A DNA stretch of 64,000 bases from the NCBI RefSeq assembly GCF_000407165.1, contig NZ_KE136479.1, positions 124,001 through 188,000 of the forward strand, given 5' to 3'. Positions 44,639 to 54,016 of this stretch are shown piece after piece (positions within the stretch are counted from its first letter, which is position 1; every line of letters starts with the position of its first letter). The DNA is from Enterococcus haemoperoxidus ATCC BAA-382 (lineage in GTDB: Bacteria; Bacillota; Bacilli; Lactobacillales; Enterococcaceae). A program made the translations under genes and the position numbers. The notes beneath the pieces were generated by a model. It did no database searches, was not told the origin of the DNA, and worked only from the letters and a program-made list of their open reading frames with translations.

Positions 44639-45754
44639 ATGAAACTATTAAAAGTAATGACAATTATTGGGACACGTCCAGAAGCAATAAAAATGATTCC
44701 TGTCGTTAAAGAATTAGAGAAGTATCCTGAAAGAATTCAGTCTATTGTAGTAGCAACCGGGCAACACCGACAAATGTTGGATCAAATTTTAGCTGATTTT
44801 GAAGTACATCCAGACTATGATTTAGATATTATGCAGCCGAATCAAACACTAGTAGATGTAACAATACAAGTATTAAGTGGTGTTACACTTGTATTAGAAA
44901 ATGAACGTCCTGATATTGTTTTGGTACACGGAGATACTACGACTGCATGCGCTTCAGCTTTAGCAGCTTTTTATCAAAAAGTAAAGGTAGGACACGTAGA
45001 AGCTGGATTGCGAACATGGGACAAATATTCCCCATTTCCAGAAGAAATAAACCGACAATTAATTGATGAGTTAACAGATATATATTTTGCTCCAACTAAA
45101 GAGAGTAAAGAAAATCTTCTAAAAGAAAATCATCCAGAAGAAAAAATATATGTTACAGGAAATACAGCAATAGATACATTGGAGTATACGATTGAAGCTT
45201 CATATACTAACGACGTACTAAAAATAATGGGAACTAATCATCGAATGATATTACTAACAATGCATCGAAGAGAAAATATTGGAAAACCGATGGAAGAAAT
45301 TTTCCAAATAATCCCGATATTAGTCAATGAGTATAAAGATATAGAAATTGTTTTCCCAGTTCATAAGAATCCAAAAGTTCGCACGTTAGCAAAAAAATAT
45401 TTAAGTAACATCGAAAGAGTTCATTTAATAGAACCATTAGACGTAAAAGATTTTCAAAATATGGCAGCGAGAAGTCACTTGATTTTAACAGATTCTGGAG
45501 GAATACAAGAAGAAGCGCCTTCCTTAGGAAAACCTGTTCTAGTTTTAAGAGATACCACAGAACGACCAGAGGGGGTTTCTGCAGGTACGTTAAAACTAGT
45601 AGGAACAAATGGTTTAACTGTTTATGCAGAAGTAAAGAAATTATTGACAAATCAAGAAGCTTATAGTGAAATGGCGCAAGCAATAAATCCTTATGGCGAT
45701 GGAAATGCTAGCCATCGAATAGTTCAGGCATTATTAAAGGAATTTGGAACTTAG
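44639..45754 (+). CDS. UDP-N-acetylglucosamine 2-epimerase (non-hydrolysing)
   Basis: This cytosolic enzyme interconverts UDP-GlcNAc and UDP-ManNAc, feeding wall teichoic acid or capsule synthesis. The 371-residue protein keeps the family signatures 'IIGTRPEAIKMIPVVKEL', 'VHGDTTTACA', 'GHVEAGLRTWDKYSPFPEE', 'HRRENIGKP' and 'TDSGGIQEEAPSLGKP'. It begins at the base after the sulfatase stop, so the two are co-transcribed. Enterococci also need a housekeeping MnaA; as this copy is embedded in a surface cluster it may be a second, dedicated one, which is why no symbol is given. Confidence 0.93.
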   Translation: MKLLKVMTIIGTRPEAIKMIPVVKELEKYPERIQSIVVATGQHRQMLDQILADFEVHPDYDLDIMQPNQTLVDVTIQVLSGVTLVLENERPDIVLVHGDTTTACASALAAFYQKVKVGHVEAGLRTWDKYSPFPEEINRQLIDELTDIYFAPTKESKENLLKENHPEEKIYVTGNTAIDTLEYTIEASYTNDVLKIMGTNHRMILLTMHRRENIGKPMEEIFQIIPILVNEYKDIEIVFPVHKNPKVRTLAKKYLSNIERVHLIEPLDVKDFQNMAARSHLILTDSGGIQEEAPSLGKPVLVLRDTTERPEGVSAGTLKLVGTNGLTVYAEVKKLLTNQEAYSEMAQAINPYGDGNASHRIVQALLKEFGT

Positions 45755-45772
45755 AAAAGAGAGGAAGAGTTA

Positions 45773-45994
45773 ATGAGGAAATATTCTATTTTTTTGTTGG
45801 AAAAACTATACAAAAGTCGTAAAGGAGAACTCACACTAGAAGAATTTGAAAAAAAGTATACTCAAGAATACCAAAAGGAAGTAACAAATAAAGATAAATT
45901 AAAGTTGGCAGCAGAAATAAAGTATAGCAAAGAGATAGGTGTGAAATATAAAGCGGGAGAGCTTGGGATTAAGACAGTTTATTTTTTAAAGTGA
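45773..45994 (+). CDS. Small hypothetical protein
   Basis: The 73-residue, lysine- and glutamate-rich protein ('KLYKSRKGELTLEEFEKKYT', 'AAEIKYSKEIGVKYKAGELG') has no signal peptide or membrane helix and could be a small winged-helix-like or structural protein. AGAGGAAG precedes the ATG, 18 bp after the epimerase, so it is probably the last gene of the surface cluster. I do not recognise it. Confidence 0.6.
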   Translation: MRKYSIFLLEKLYKSRKGELTLEEFEKKYTQEYQKEVTNKDKLKLAAEIKYSKEIGVKYKAGELGIKTVYFLK

Positions 45995-46100
45995 TACTAC
46001 TTAATTAGATAGTGAAGTAAATAATAATTAAATTCATATCCTAATATAGGAAATAAATCGATTAATATGTTCTAGTTATTTATATAAAAGAAGGTGTACT

Positions 46101-46471
46101 ATGAAAAAAATTAATTTAATTAGTGTAAGTATGTTAATTATACTCTTTATTTCTAGTTTTTTACTCATTAAAAAAATCAGCCAAAAGATACTTCTATTTT
46201 AGCGAATCAAACCAATCAGTTATTGTATTTTCTGCTACTCTTACTGATATGCTAGACAAGTAGAACAAACAGATAATTATTATCTTTCGTTTGATAATGT
46301 GCATGCAGATGATGAGAACCAAAAGGAGGGGCATTAATTACTACGTTGCCTATATCTAAAGAAATCAAATCAGGTGATAAAATAAATGTAATAGTACACA
46401 AAGATTTTGCTACAACACATTCTATACCTCCACAACTAATTGGAAATAGTGTGATTTCTGTTTCTTTTTAA
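46101..46471 (+). pseudogene. Broken gene for a small membrane-anchored or secreted protein
   Basis: ATG 46101 behind AAGAAGGTG opens 'MKKINLISVSMLIILFISSF', a signal-anchor helix, but stops after about 33 codons. Downstream frames carry 'DNYYLSFDNVHADDENQKEG' and, after a one-base shift in the run of G near 46331, 'ALITTLPISKEIKSGDKINV' to 'GNSVISVSF' and a stop at 46471. The parent was a protein of about 120 residues. At least two frameshifts and one stop make it dead. Family not recognised. Confidence 0.6.
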
Positions 46472-46577
46472 TTCGTTGTAGAAAGACTTGGTACTTGAGA
46501 ATTAGGCAAATGATAAATTACATTAGTGTGTTCTTCTTTATTCAAAACAAATTATTCGTTCAGTTTTAGAATATTAA

Positions 46578-47220
46578 GACTCTTTGTCAATTAATTTAGG
46601 TAAAGAGAAATTATAGAATCGCGTCAAGTCCAGAGGAGAAAAATCCTTTGGACTTTTTTATTTTGTTTGTAATGCTTGTCTTTGTAGGATGAAAATCCAC
46701 AATTTGAAATTATAAAAGTTACAAAAATCATAGACATTTCGTTTTAACACTTTGATATGATTATTTAGACATTTGGTCCAACCGATGTGTTGAACGATAG
46801 GGGATCGACTAATAATGAGCTTAACGTTAAAGAAGCACTTCTTCACTAGAGAAACATAAGTATATACATATTAATGACAATAAATTGGACTTTTTCCAAA
46901 ACAGACAGTAGAAAACGATTAAAATAACGTTCTAAATAAGGAAGTTGTTGATTTTCAAAATAACAAATAATTTTCTTGTTTGTCCATTGAAAATGATAAA
47001 ACTCATTGCACTAGAAACATGACGAACGGATCTTAATTCATCGAAGCGAAGAATGGTTAGTAAGTTTGTTTTAAAGGAATTCATCGTTTGATAAAAGCGT
47101 TTCAGCACACGATAAACAAAAGGAACAAAAATATTCTTTTGTGAGTAGTTCTTTTTATGGAAGTATTTTCTTTCAAACGTGTGGTAATGGTAAATTTCTA
47201 ATATCAGAAAGTATAGAGCC
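46578..47220 (-). mobile_element. Decayed, internally deleted ISL3 relic
   Basis: The left end gactctttgtcaatta and right end atatcagaaagtatagagcc match the ends of the intact ISL3 copy at 17.5-19.0 kb. Inside, minus-strand fragments such as 'CLNNHIKVLKRNVYDFCNFY' and 'VSSAMSFIIFNGQTRKLF' are clear transposase pieces, but about 860 bp are missing and stops abound. The 3' terminator-like stem (gtccagagga / tcctttggac plus T-run, 46629-46663) survives. Confidence 0.85.
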
Positions 47221-47558
47221 AATATTAAATAGCTAGAGGAATTATTTTTGTTATAAATTACATATGAAGGTAGGCGGGACTAATCTAGTGATTCCAAAAA
47301 TTTAGAACGAAAACCGATTGGAGAAATCTGGTTGGTATTTTTACGCGATGAACTATTAGGGATATTGAATGGGACTACATTTGGTGTTCATTTTTAGTTG
47401 TGGTAGATTGCAATTTAACTTATCAATATATAATTATGATGTTTTTTTATTGTGAGCATCATTTTTTGTTTGTTTTTTTAAAAATATTGAGATTGAATTG
47501 GTGTTAATTAATATTATAATAAATATGTAAATATTGAGAAAGGGGTGTTTTATGTCGG
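47221..47558. other. Intergenic region with an orphan gene tail and a promoter
   Basis: A plus-strand open stretch near 47279-47392 encodes 'KNLERKPIGEIWLVFLRDEL' and 'LGILNGTTFGVHF' then a stop, with no start: the tail of a lost gene. Further on, TTGAAT and TATAAT (about 47490-47520, 16-bp spacer) form a likely promoter for the next secreted-protein gene. Confidence 0.45.
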
Positions 47559-48767
47559 ATGGAAAAAATAAAGAATAAGGTTTTTGTTGTATTTCTATTT
47601 TTTTTTTTAATGCTACCTGTTGAAACCTTTGCTAATACTCAAAATAACAGCATCTTCAGTCAAAACGATTTTGGGCTAAGTGAAATTTTTATTGATAAAA
47701 ATCAGTATTGGGAAGTTAAAGGGTTTCATGCTTTGTTAGGTAGTAATTTAAAAAATGGGTATATAACATCGAATACTACAGAGATAGTGCTAACTCGAAA
47801 AGTTGCTAGTTCAGATTTTATATATGATATTGAAATTTTTGATAGCGATTTCGCAGATTTATATGCTTCAACTACTATTTGGAGATATTCCATTAATGGG
47901 AAGATGAACATTATAAAAAATCTAGAAAATAACAAAAAATATGTTATTTTGGTTTCTGAACGAGATGCGTGGGGCAACCCTGTTGAGAAATATGTGATTG
48001 GATATTTTTATGGTATATCTAGCAGCGAAGAAAACAATAATAATATACCTAAGATTAATACGATAACTAACAAAGATAAGGTGGTTTCTGGTTTGGCGAC
48101 ACCTAATAGCACATTATATTTGACTATTGGTCAAGATAAGTATAAAAGTCAAGTGTCACAATTAGGCATGTTTTTAATACGTTTAGATACTACTTACCCT
48201 GCTGGAACTGGAGTGATGGCATATACTGTGGACAAAAATGGAATACAAAGTGAGACCGCCCTGACAGTAGTTAAAGAATCAAATGGCACTCTTGGGATTA
48301 ATCCCATTTACTCATCAGATTCTGTTATTACTGGAAAGACAGTACCTAACTCCTTAATAGAAGTAAATGTTGATAATAATCAGCGTTCTAGAGTTTATGA
48401 AGGTACGTCTGATTCGCAGGGATATTTTATAGTTGATATGAAAGGGAATACTTATGTTGCAGGAACTCAAATAACGGTTATTGTATATGCTTTGGATGGT
48501 AGGGTGTTAACTAAGAAAGTCATAGTTTATCCCCCAATCCCCTCAGTAAATACAATTCATACGAATGATACGTTAATTACTGGTGTGGCGGACCCTTATG
48601 CTATAATAGAAGTTTTGATAAATGGGTTAGATAAGTATAAAACAAATGCTGATAAGATAGGTAATTTTAGACTTAGAGTAAATACTTTGAAGTCAGGAGA
48701 TAAAATAACCTTATTTCAAGAGAGTAATGGAATAAAAAGTGACATTGTTAATATTACAGTGCTATAA
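47559..48767 (+). CDS. Secreted protein with three bacterial Ig-like domains
   Basis: The 402-residue protein has a signal peptide (1-25, ending 'VETFA'), an N-terminal domain of about 140 residues with no match I recognise, and three Ig-like domains (about 165-245, 247-325, 327-402) with the repeating pattern 'ITNKDKVVSGLATPNSTLYL'. The same Ig family appears in the next gene and in the giants of the surface cluster. There is no sortase signal or membrane helix at the end. AAGGGGTG precedes; a second ATG at 47552 opens only eight codons. It begins a group of four secreted-protein genes. Confidence 0.75.
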   Translation: MEKIKNKVFVVFLFFFLMLPVETFANTQNNSIFSQNDFGLSEIFIDKNQYWEVKGFHALLGSNLKNGYITSNTTEIVLTRKVASSDFIYDIEIFDSDFADLYASTTIWRYSINGKMNIIKNLENNKKYVILVSERDAWGNPVEKYVIGYFYGISSSEENNNNIPKINTITNKDKVVSGLATPNSTLYLTIGQDKYKSQVSQLGMFLIRLDTTYPAGTGVMAYTVDKNGIQSETALTVVKESNGTLGINPIYSSDSVITGKTVPNSLIEVNVDNNQRSRVYEGTSDSQGYFIVDMKGNTYVAGTQITVIVYALDGRVLTKKVIVYPPIPSVNTIHTNDTLITGVADPYAIIEVLINGLDKYKTNADKIGNFRLRVNTLKSGDKITLFQESNGIKSDIVNITVL

Positions 48768-48793
48768 ATAAAATATAATATAGGAGTTAGTTT

Positions 48794-50392
48794 ATGAATA
48801 AAACGTTTATTAAATTGGCATTAAGTGTAACTTTAATTTCGGCGACACTAGTTGTTAATAATACAAATTATGAGGCAAATGAATTAAATAAAGGTAATGT
48901 AGAAGGTCTATATGAGAATAAGGAGTTTGATGTATCCCAGGGGTGGGAAGTAGATTTTACATCAAGTATACCTAATATTCATCATGAGGATATTTTTAAA
49001 CAAAATGTTAAAAGCCCAACGACTCCTCAAAAAATGGTAATTAACAATTTTGCAAATATTGGTAATGCCGAATTAACAGCAAAAAAAATAATTCCAATGA
49101 AAAAAGGACACACCTATAAATTAAATTTAATTTATGCGATGAAATTTACAAATAGTGGTACTGCTTATATTGATTTTAATGGAGAAAAGAAAACTTCAGA
49201 TTCGGTTAATAATGATGCTGTAGATCATGTCTATGAAAAAACAATATCACCTACCCAAGATGAAGAATATGTCATAACAATGTATTTTAAGGTACCATTT
49301 AAATCTAATGGATATTTGAAATTAGGTTATGATACTAGTTTAGGAGGAGGGATCGAAGAACATAGCGACCTTGCAGCTCCTATACTAGTCGCACCGTTCG
49401 AGGGCAGAAATTTTATTGAAGGAACAGGCATTATCGGTAATAAAATTGAAATATATGATGCAAACAAGCAGTTGTTAGGTTCAGGAAGGATAAATGCGCA
49501 AGGAAAATTTAATATTACAGTAAATAGATCGTTTATTGCTGGAGAGGAAATTTATGGATATCAAATCGATAAAAACGGGGTCATTAGCGAGAGAGCTACA
49601 ACTATAGTAAAAGAGTATAAAAAACCGAATCAGCCTATTTTGGATAAAGTGACTGATGAATCTAAATCGGTTACTGGTAAAAGTGACCCCAATATAGATA
49701 TAATTGTTACTATTGGAGAAGAAGTATATACGGTTACTTCTGACAAAGAAGGTAACTTCTTCGTCCCATTTGATTACACATACCCGTATGGGACAGAAAT
49801 ACATGCTGTTGCACGGAATCAAGAAGGTTTTGAGAGTGACGTAGCTAATGCTGTTGTTCAATATGCAAAACCAATAAGTATTGATTTTGATAATAAACTA
49901 AGTAGTATAGATACTTTGATATCAGGGACAACTACAAGGCCAAATACTCAAGTAGAAATTCGAGTAGGCGCTAGATTATTTTTGACCCAAACGGACGGGG
50001 ATGGGCGATATATGTTGCAACTGCAAAAAACATATCTTCCAGGTACAGAAGTAAGTGCTAAAATCACTGATAAAGCTGGAGAAACTGCTGAAAAAAAACA
50101 AGTTATTCTTCCAAGAATACCTACCTTTAATACTATAATAAGTGGGGTCACTGAAATTTATGGAATTACAGATCCTAATGCAGTTGTAACGATACAAATA
50201 GAGAAAAAATCAGGAGAAATTTATGAATTTAAATCAATTGCAGATATTGCTGGGAATTATTATGTAGAGTTAAAGGATGGATCAGCTAAGATTCCTTTAG
50301 AAGTTGGGGATATCTTAAGCGCATGGTCGACGATTGAAGAAATAAATCTTTCTTCAGAGAAAGCAGATATTACTGTATTGAGTTTAAGATAA
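48794..50392 (+). CDS. Secreted protein with shared N-terminal module and four Ig-like domains
   Basis: The 532-residue protein has a signal-like N-terminus, a module of about 150 residues (to about 185: 'FKQNVKSPTTPQKMVINNFA') and four Ig-like domains ('KVTDESKSVTGKSDPNIDII' and relatives) to the end. The N-terminal module recurs in the next gene. It resembles carbohydrate-binding or jelly-roll folds in length and hydrophobic pattern, but I cannot name it. TAGGAG precedes the ATG, 26 bp after the previous gene, so they are probably co-transcribed. No wall anchor is seen. Confidence 0.72.
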   Translation: MNKTFIKLALSVTLISATLVVNNTNYEANELNKGNVEGLYENKEFDVSQGWEVDFTSSIPNIHHEDIFKQNVKSPTTPQKMVINNFANIGNAELTAKKIIPMKKGHTYKLNLIYAMKFTNSGTAYIDFNGEKKTSDSVNNDAVDHVYEKTISPTQDEEYVITMYFKVPFKSNGYLKLGYDTSLGGGIEEHSDLAAPILVAPFEGRNFIEGTGIIGNKIEIYDANKQLLGSGRINAQGKFNITVNRSFIAGEEIYGYQIDKNGVISERATTIVKEYKKPNQPILDKVTDESKSVTGKSDPNIDIIVTIGEEVYTVTSDKEGNFFVPFDYTYPYGTEIHAVARNQEGFESDVANAVVQYAKPISIDFDNKLSSIDTLISGTTTRPNTQVEIRVGARLFLTQTDGDGRYMLQLQKTYLPGTEVSAKITDKAGETAEKKQVILPRIPTFNTIISGVTEIYGITDPNAVVTIQIEKKSGEIYEFKSIADIAGNYYVELKDGSAKIPLEVGDILSAWSTIEEINLSSEKADITVLSLR

Positions 50393-50442
50393 AAATATTA
50401 ACTTTTTAAATTTAGAAGGTATGATTGAAGGGAGGTGAGAGA

Positions 50443-51828
50443 ATGAAAAAAGTAATACCTACACTAATATTTTTGGTTTCAATGTTATGCATCCCGATTA
50501 CCGATGTGTATGCTGATGTTCCAGAGATAAAAAGAACGGACTTGGCAGAAGAACTCACAAGTAATTGGGTTATAGAGGAGTATCAGAACCATTCGATACC
50601 TAATTTAACGGTAGAAGATTTTTTTAAACAAAATGTTAAAAGCCCAACGACTCTTCAAAAAATGGTAATAATGAATTTCGCTAATATTGGTGAAAGTACT
50701 TTTACAGCTAGTAAAAGTATCCCTATGAAAGCGGGGTATACGTATAAATTTAATTTAATATACGCTATGTATGTAACAGCTGGAATAGCAAGTATTGATT
50801 TTAATGGAGAATTAATCAATTCAAATTCAGATACTGAAGACCATTTTTTTATAAAAGAAATCAAAGCAGTTGAAGACTCTTTGTTTACAATTAGAATACA
50901 TTTTGATATACCATTTAAATCTAATGTTTATATTAAAATGGCTACTGAGACAGAAGGACCCAATGTATCTGAAGAACTCAAAACTGAGGCGCAGGTAAAA
51001 ATACATTATAAAGATGAAAATGGAAACACTATATTACCAGATGAAGAATTAACTGGTGTTGAAGGTAGTGAGTACACAGTAGAAAGAAAAAACATTGAAG
51101 GTTATGTTTCAAAAGCAGTTGATGGAAAAGAGACAGGTGTGTTTACAGTAGAAGTCCAAGAAATTACGTATATTTATGAAAAAAAGAAAGCACAAGGACA
51201 GGTAAAAATACATTATAAAGATGAAAATGGAAACACTATATTACCAGATGAAGAATTAACTGGTGTTGAAGGTAGTGAGTACACAGTAGAAAGAAAAAAC
51301 ATTGAAGGTTATGTTTCAAAAGCAGTTGATGGAAAAGAGACAGGTGTGTTTACAGTAGAAGTCCAAGAAATTACGTATATTTATGAAAAAAAGAAAGCAC
51401 AAGGACAGGTAAAAATACATTATAAAGATGAAAATGGAAACACTATATTACCAGATGAAGAATTAACTGGTGTTGAAGGTAGTGAGTACACAGTAGAAAG
51501 AAAAAACATTGAAGGTTATGTTTCAAAAGCAGTTGATGGAAAAGAGACAGGTGTGTTTACAGTAGAAGTCCAAGAAATTACGTATATTTATGAAAAAAAG
51601 AAAGCACAAGGACAGGTAAAAATACATTATAAAGATGAAAATGGAAACACTATATTACCAGATGAAGAATTAACTGGTGTTGAAGGTAGTGAGTACACAG
51701 TAGCTAAATTACCAAGAGCAGGAGAAAATAAGAATGCTTTGTTAATGATTATTGGTATGAGCTTGGTTTTAGTTACCATTAATATATATTTTCATATAAA
51801 AAATATTAATTTTGGAGGGAAAAAATGA
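50443..51828 (+). CDS. MucBP-repeat wall protein with an LPxAG sorting signal
   Basis: The 461-residue protein has a signal peptide (1-24, ending 'DVYAD'), the same N-terminal module as the preceding protein ('FKQNVKSPTTLQKMVIMNFA'), then three exact 69-residue MucBP repeats and a partial fourth ('VKIHYKDENGNTILPDEELT'). It ends with L-P-R-A-G-E, a hydrophobic helix and a basic tail 'NINFGGKK': a sortase-type signal with Ala in place of Thr. MucBP domains bind mucins. GGGAGGTGAG supports ATG 50443. The truncated last repeat runs straight into the sorting signal, suggesting a deletion by recombination. Confidence 0.85.
   Translation: MKKVIPTLIFLVSMLCIPITDVYADVPEIKRTDLAEELTSNWVIEEYQNHSIPNLTVEDFFKQNVKSPTTLQKMVIMNFANIGESTFTASKSIPMKAGYTYKFNLIYAMYVTAGIASIDFNGELINSNSDTEDHFFIKEIKAVEDSLFTIRIHFDIPFKSNVYIKMATETEGPNVSEELKTEAQVKIHYKDENGNTILPDEELTGVEGSEYTVERKNIEGYVSKAVDGKETGVFTVEVQEITYIYEKKKAQGQVKIHYKDENGNTILPDEELTGVEGSEYTVERKNIEGYVSKAVDGKETGVFTVEVQEITYIYEKKKAQGQVKIHYKDENGNTILPDEELTGVEGSEYTVERKNIEGYVSKAVDGKETGVFTVEVQEITYIYEKKKAQGQVKIHYKDENGNTILPDEELTGVEGSEYTVAKLPRAGENKNALLMIIGMSLVLVTINIYFHIKNINFGGKK
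50992..51702 (+). repeat. Exact 207-bp tandem repeats (3 full copies plus a partial fourth)
   Basis: Units begin at 50992, 51199, 51406 and 51613, always 207 bp apart, and I see no differences between the copies. The fourth ends after about 90 bp. Perfect identity means recent expansion; copy number probably varies between isolates and may be collapsed or miscounted in assemblies. Confidence 0.92.
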
Positions 51829-52499
51829 AAAAAACGGTAGTATTATTAGCATGTGCAGGTATGTTTGGATCGCTAGTAAGTTGGAATCAAACCACAGTAA
51901 ATGCTGAAAATAATCAAGAAATGACTTCTGAAATGCCAGAAGCAAATAAAGAAAATCGGACGTTAATCATTACAGCAAAAGGAAAAATTACAGGTTCCAT
52001 GGTTCCTTACTATGAAAAAAATGATATCCCTAATTTCAAAACAGGATACTTAGATTTTCATTATGAATCACACAATATGGGGTTTGTAGATGGAGATAAT
52101 TCCTATTTGACTATTGAATTACCATCAGAATTTGCTACAATCGCTAAACAAGAGGCTTTCAAAAGAAACATTTCTGGAAGAGTTCAGAGAAAAGGGATTT
52201 TGGGAGATAGATGGTTTGAATATAGACAATCAGATATTGTTGTTCATGGAACACAAATTACATTTAAGGTTCCAAGAGAATTATGGATTGGGCATGGTGA
52301 AGTAATTTCTGATGTTACGATTAATTATGGAGCAGTTCAAAGGGAGTTTCCAATTCGATTGATACCTAATAACTATAATGGATATGTCTTTACTGCAGCT
52401 TTGCGAAGATCAATGGCTCCATGGGATCCTATTCAAAATCCTATTTTAGGAAGTAACAGCAGTAAATGGGAAAGTTCGTATACCAGTGCATATATGTGA
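51825..52499 (+). CDS. Secreted protein of unknown function
   Basis: The 224-residue protein starts inside the stop of the MucBP gene (ATGA overlap), so it is coupled to it. It has a signal peptide ending 'TTVNAE', a short acidic linker and a mature domain of about 180 residues rich in beta-strand patterns ('TLIITAKGKITGSMVPYYEK', 'SDVTINYGAVQREFPIRLIP'). The end 'SSKWESSYTSAYM' has no anchor. It may be a partner of the MucBP protein. I do not recognise the family. Confidence 0.65.
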   Translation: MKKTVVLLACAGMFGSLVSWNQTTVNAENNQEMTSEMPEANKENRTLIITAKGKITGSMVPYYEKNDIPNFKTGYLDFHYESHNMGFVDGDNSYLTIELPSEFATIAKQEAFKRNISGRVQRKGILGDRWFEYRQSDIVVHGTQITFKVPRELWIGHGEVISDVTINYGAVQREFPIRLIPNNYNGYVFTAALRRSMAPWDPIQNPILGSNSSKWESSYTSAYM

Positions 52500-52626
52500 G
52501 TATTGATTGGTTATAATTTTAGTGTGTATAATTGATTAAACGAAAATTAAAAAAAAGAATATTTTAAGACTTCACGTAATTTACTCAGTATTATAGATCT
52601 TATCAATAAGAACTGGTGATTTGTAA

Positions 52627-52669
52627 AAAATCTGGGACAGAATGAACTTTATTCTGTCTCAGATTTTTT
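52627..52669. terminator. Intrinsic terminator
   Basis: Stem aatctgggacagaat (52629-52643) / attctgtctcagatt (52650-52664) followed by TTTTT; A-runs in front make it bidirectional. It ends the four-gene secreted-protein unit and overlaps the 3' end of an ISL3-like relic. Confidence 0.85.
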
Positions 52670-53010
52670 GATATTTTGCAATGTTTTAAATCCGTAGGAT
52701 ATACGTTTTATTGCTTTTATATGGGTATTCTTTGTTTCTATTTTTCCGTTAGAGTAAGGATAGAGCATCGCATTAGTAATTCCTTCTTCGTAGGTTAAAG
52801 GGGGTTGAAGTTTCTCACGAAAGTTATCATCTAACGCTTCTGGAATCTTTTAATAAGGTAAAAAAGTTGGGCTCTTTGTCTCGAAAAGCTTCAATTAACT
52901 CGTGGAAAAACCAAATAATCGATCAATCATCATCACTTCAGTACAACTTTTTATACTAAAAGATATAGACACTTTTTCCGTCAGTAAAGAAGTAACTTTA
53001 TACCTGAAAA
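52656..53010 (-). pseudogene. Relic of a second type of ISL3-family transposase
   Basis: On the minus strand the C-terminal part reads 'IPEALDDNFREKLQPPLTYE', 'GITNAMLYPYSNGKIETKNT' and 'HIKAIKRISYGFKTLQNIKK', preceded in another frame by 'FHELIEAFRDKEPNFF'. This is the YSNG...N.HIK.IKR signature of ISL3 transposases but differs clearly from the copy at 17.5 kb. No start, ends or DDE core remain. Confidence 0.75.
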
Positions 53011-53479
53011 TATATAAGTTTTTATTTTCAATAATACATTTAGTTAAATAGTTTTAACTGTGAACGCTCACAAAATATCTAACTGACTAATTTTTCTCCT
53101 TCAGATTTTAATAACAAAAAGGCTAAATGTAATTATTTTCTACAACAATGAAGAATAAAATAAAAAATTAGATGCTAATCTATATGCCTTCCTTTAGGCA
53201 AATGTAAAACGAGGTTAAAGAATGATAATTGATATATATTAGAATAAATTAAATATAAAGTTTTTTGAATCACAGCACATTTCTTAGAATAATAAAATCA
53301 ATATATATTTATTTTCGAACTAATCTTGATACTTTTGAATAAATAAGTTTATGTATAATAATAAATGTATTTGAAAAATGAAAGTGGTGATTTTTATTAG
53401 ACGAATATCTTGAAGGAAAGTTTAAATGTTTAAAAAATGATTGGAAATCAAATTATAATTGAAAGAGGGTATTACAATA
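53011..53479. other. AT-rich intergenic region
   Basis: Very AT-rich, with no gene I can support. A TATAAT at about 53354-53359 may belong to the promoter of the secreted-protein gene that follows. Confidence 0.4.
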
Positions 53480-54016
53480 ATGAAAAAATTATTATTAATA
53501 AGTTCAGTGATCTTAGGTACATTATTTATGCAAACTGCCGATGCTTCAGCAGCAACATTAAAAGATACGAATGGTGATGATGTTGTAGGGAATAGAAACT
53601 ATGTTATAAAAGCTAACCCAGAAGGATTTAAAGCAAAATATTGGAAAACGAGATATGTAGATGTTGGTTCAGATTGGGTTAATTTAACAACAGACAAGGA
53701 TAACGGGTCTAGTTATCAATTAGTTACTAATGGAATTGTACAAGAAAATGTTGCATATAAAATTTATGACTCTGGTTCGGGTAAATACTTAAATTATCAA
53801 GCAGGTAATACTGTTTGGTATCCTATGGGAGGAGTCTATATGGGAGCCAAGAATGGGAGTATAAATTGGAAATTTAGTCTATCAGATGATGGAAAAAGCT
53901 ATAAGTTTTCAGCTGATGATGGACCAATCTATACAGATGTTTTAGCCTCTATGTCCCTTGTCACAAGTAATAAAAATAGTCATGAAAATTTCACTGTAGA
54001 ATTCGTTAGAAAGTAA
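53480..54016 (+). CDS. Small secreted protein, possible beta-trefoil fold
   Basis: The 178-residue protein has a signal peptide (1-25, ending 'ADASA') and a mature domain of about 150 residues rich in Gly, Tyr, Trp and Lys ('VVGNRNYVIKANPEGFKAKY', 'YKIYDSGSGKYLNYQAGNTV'). The alternation of aromatic and polar residues with three similar thirds suggests a beta-trefoil or ricin-like lectin, but this is only an impression. GAAAGAGGG lies 10 bp before ATG 53480; a TTG further up overlaps that site. It stands alone between mobile-element debris and a terminator. Confidence 0.65.
   Translation: MKKLLLISSVILGTLFMQTADASAATLKDTNGDDVVGNRNYVIKANPEGFKAKYWKTRYVDVGSDWVNLTTDKDNGSSYQLVTNGIVQENVAYKIYDSGSGKYLNYQAGNTVWYPMGGVYMGAKNGSINWKFSLSDDGKSYKFSADDGPIYTDVLASMSLVTSNKNSHENFTVEFVRK

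Noticed and set aside
52114..52305. 63-residue ORF in another frame of the secreted-protein gene at 51825
   Set aside because: Fully contained in a well-supported gene with signal peptide and coupled start.
52869..52890. ggctctttgtc resembling an ISL3 inverted repeat
   Set aside because: It lies within transposase-like coding sequence (antisense of 'RDKEP') and the match ends after about 11 bases.
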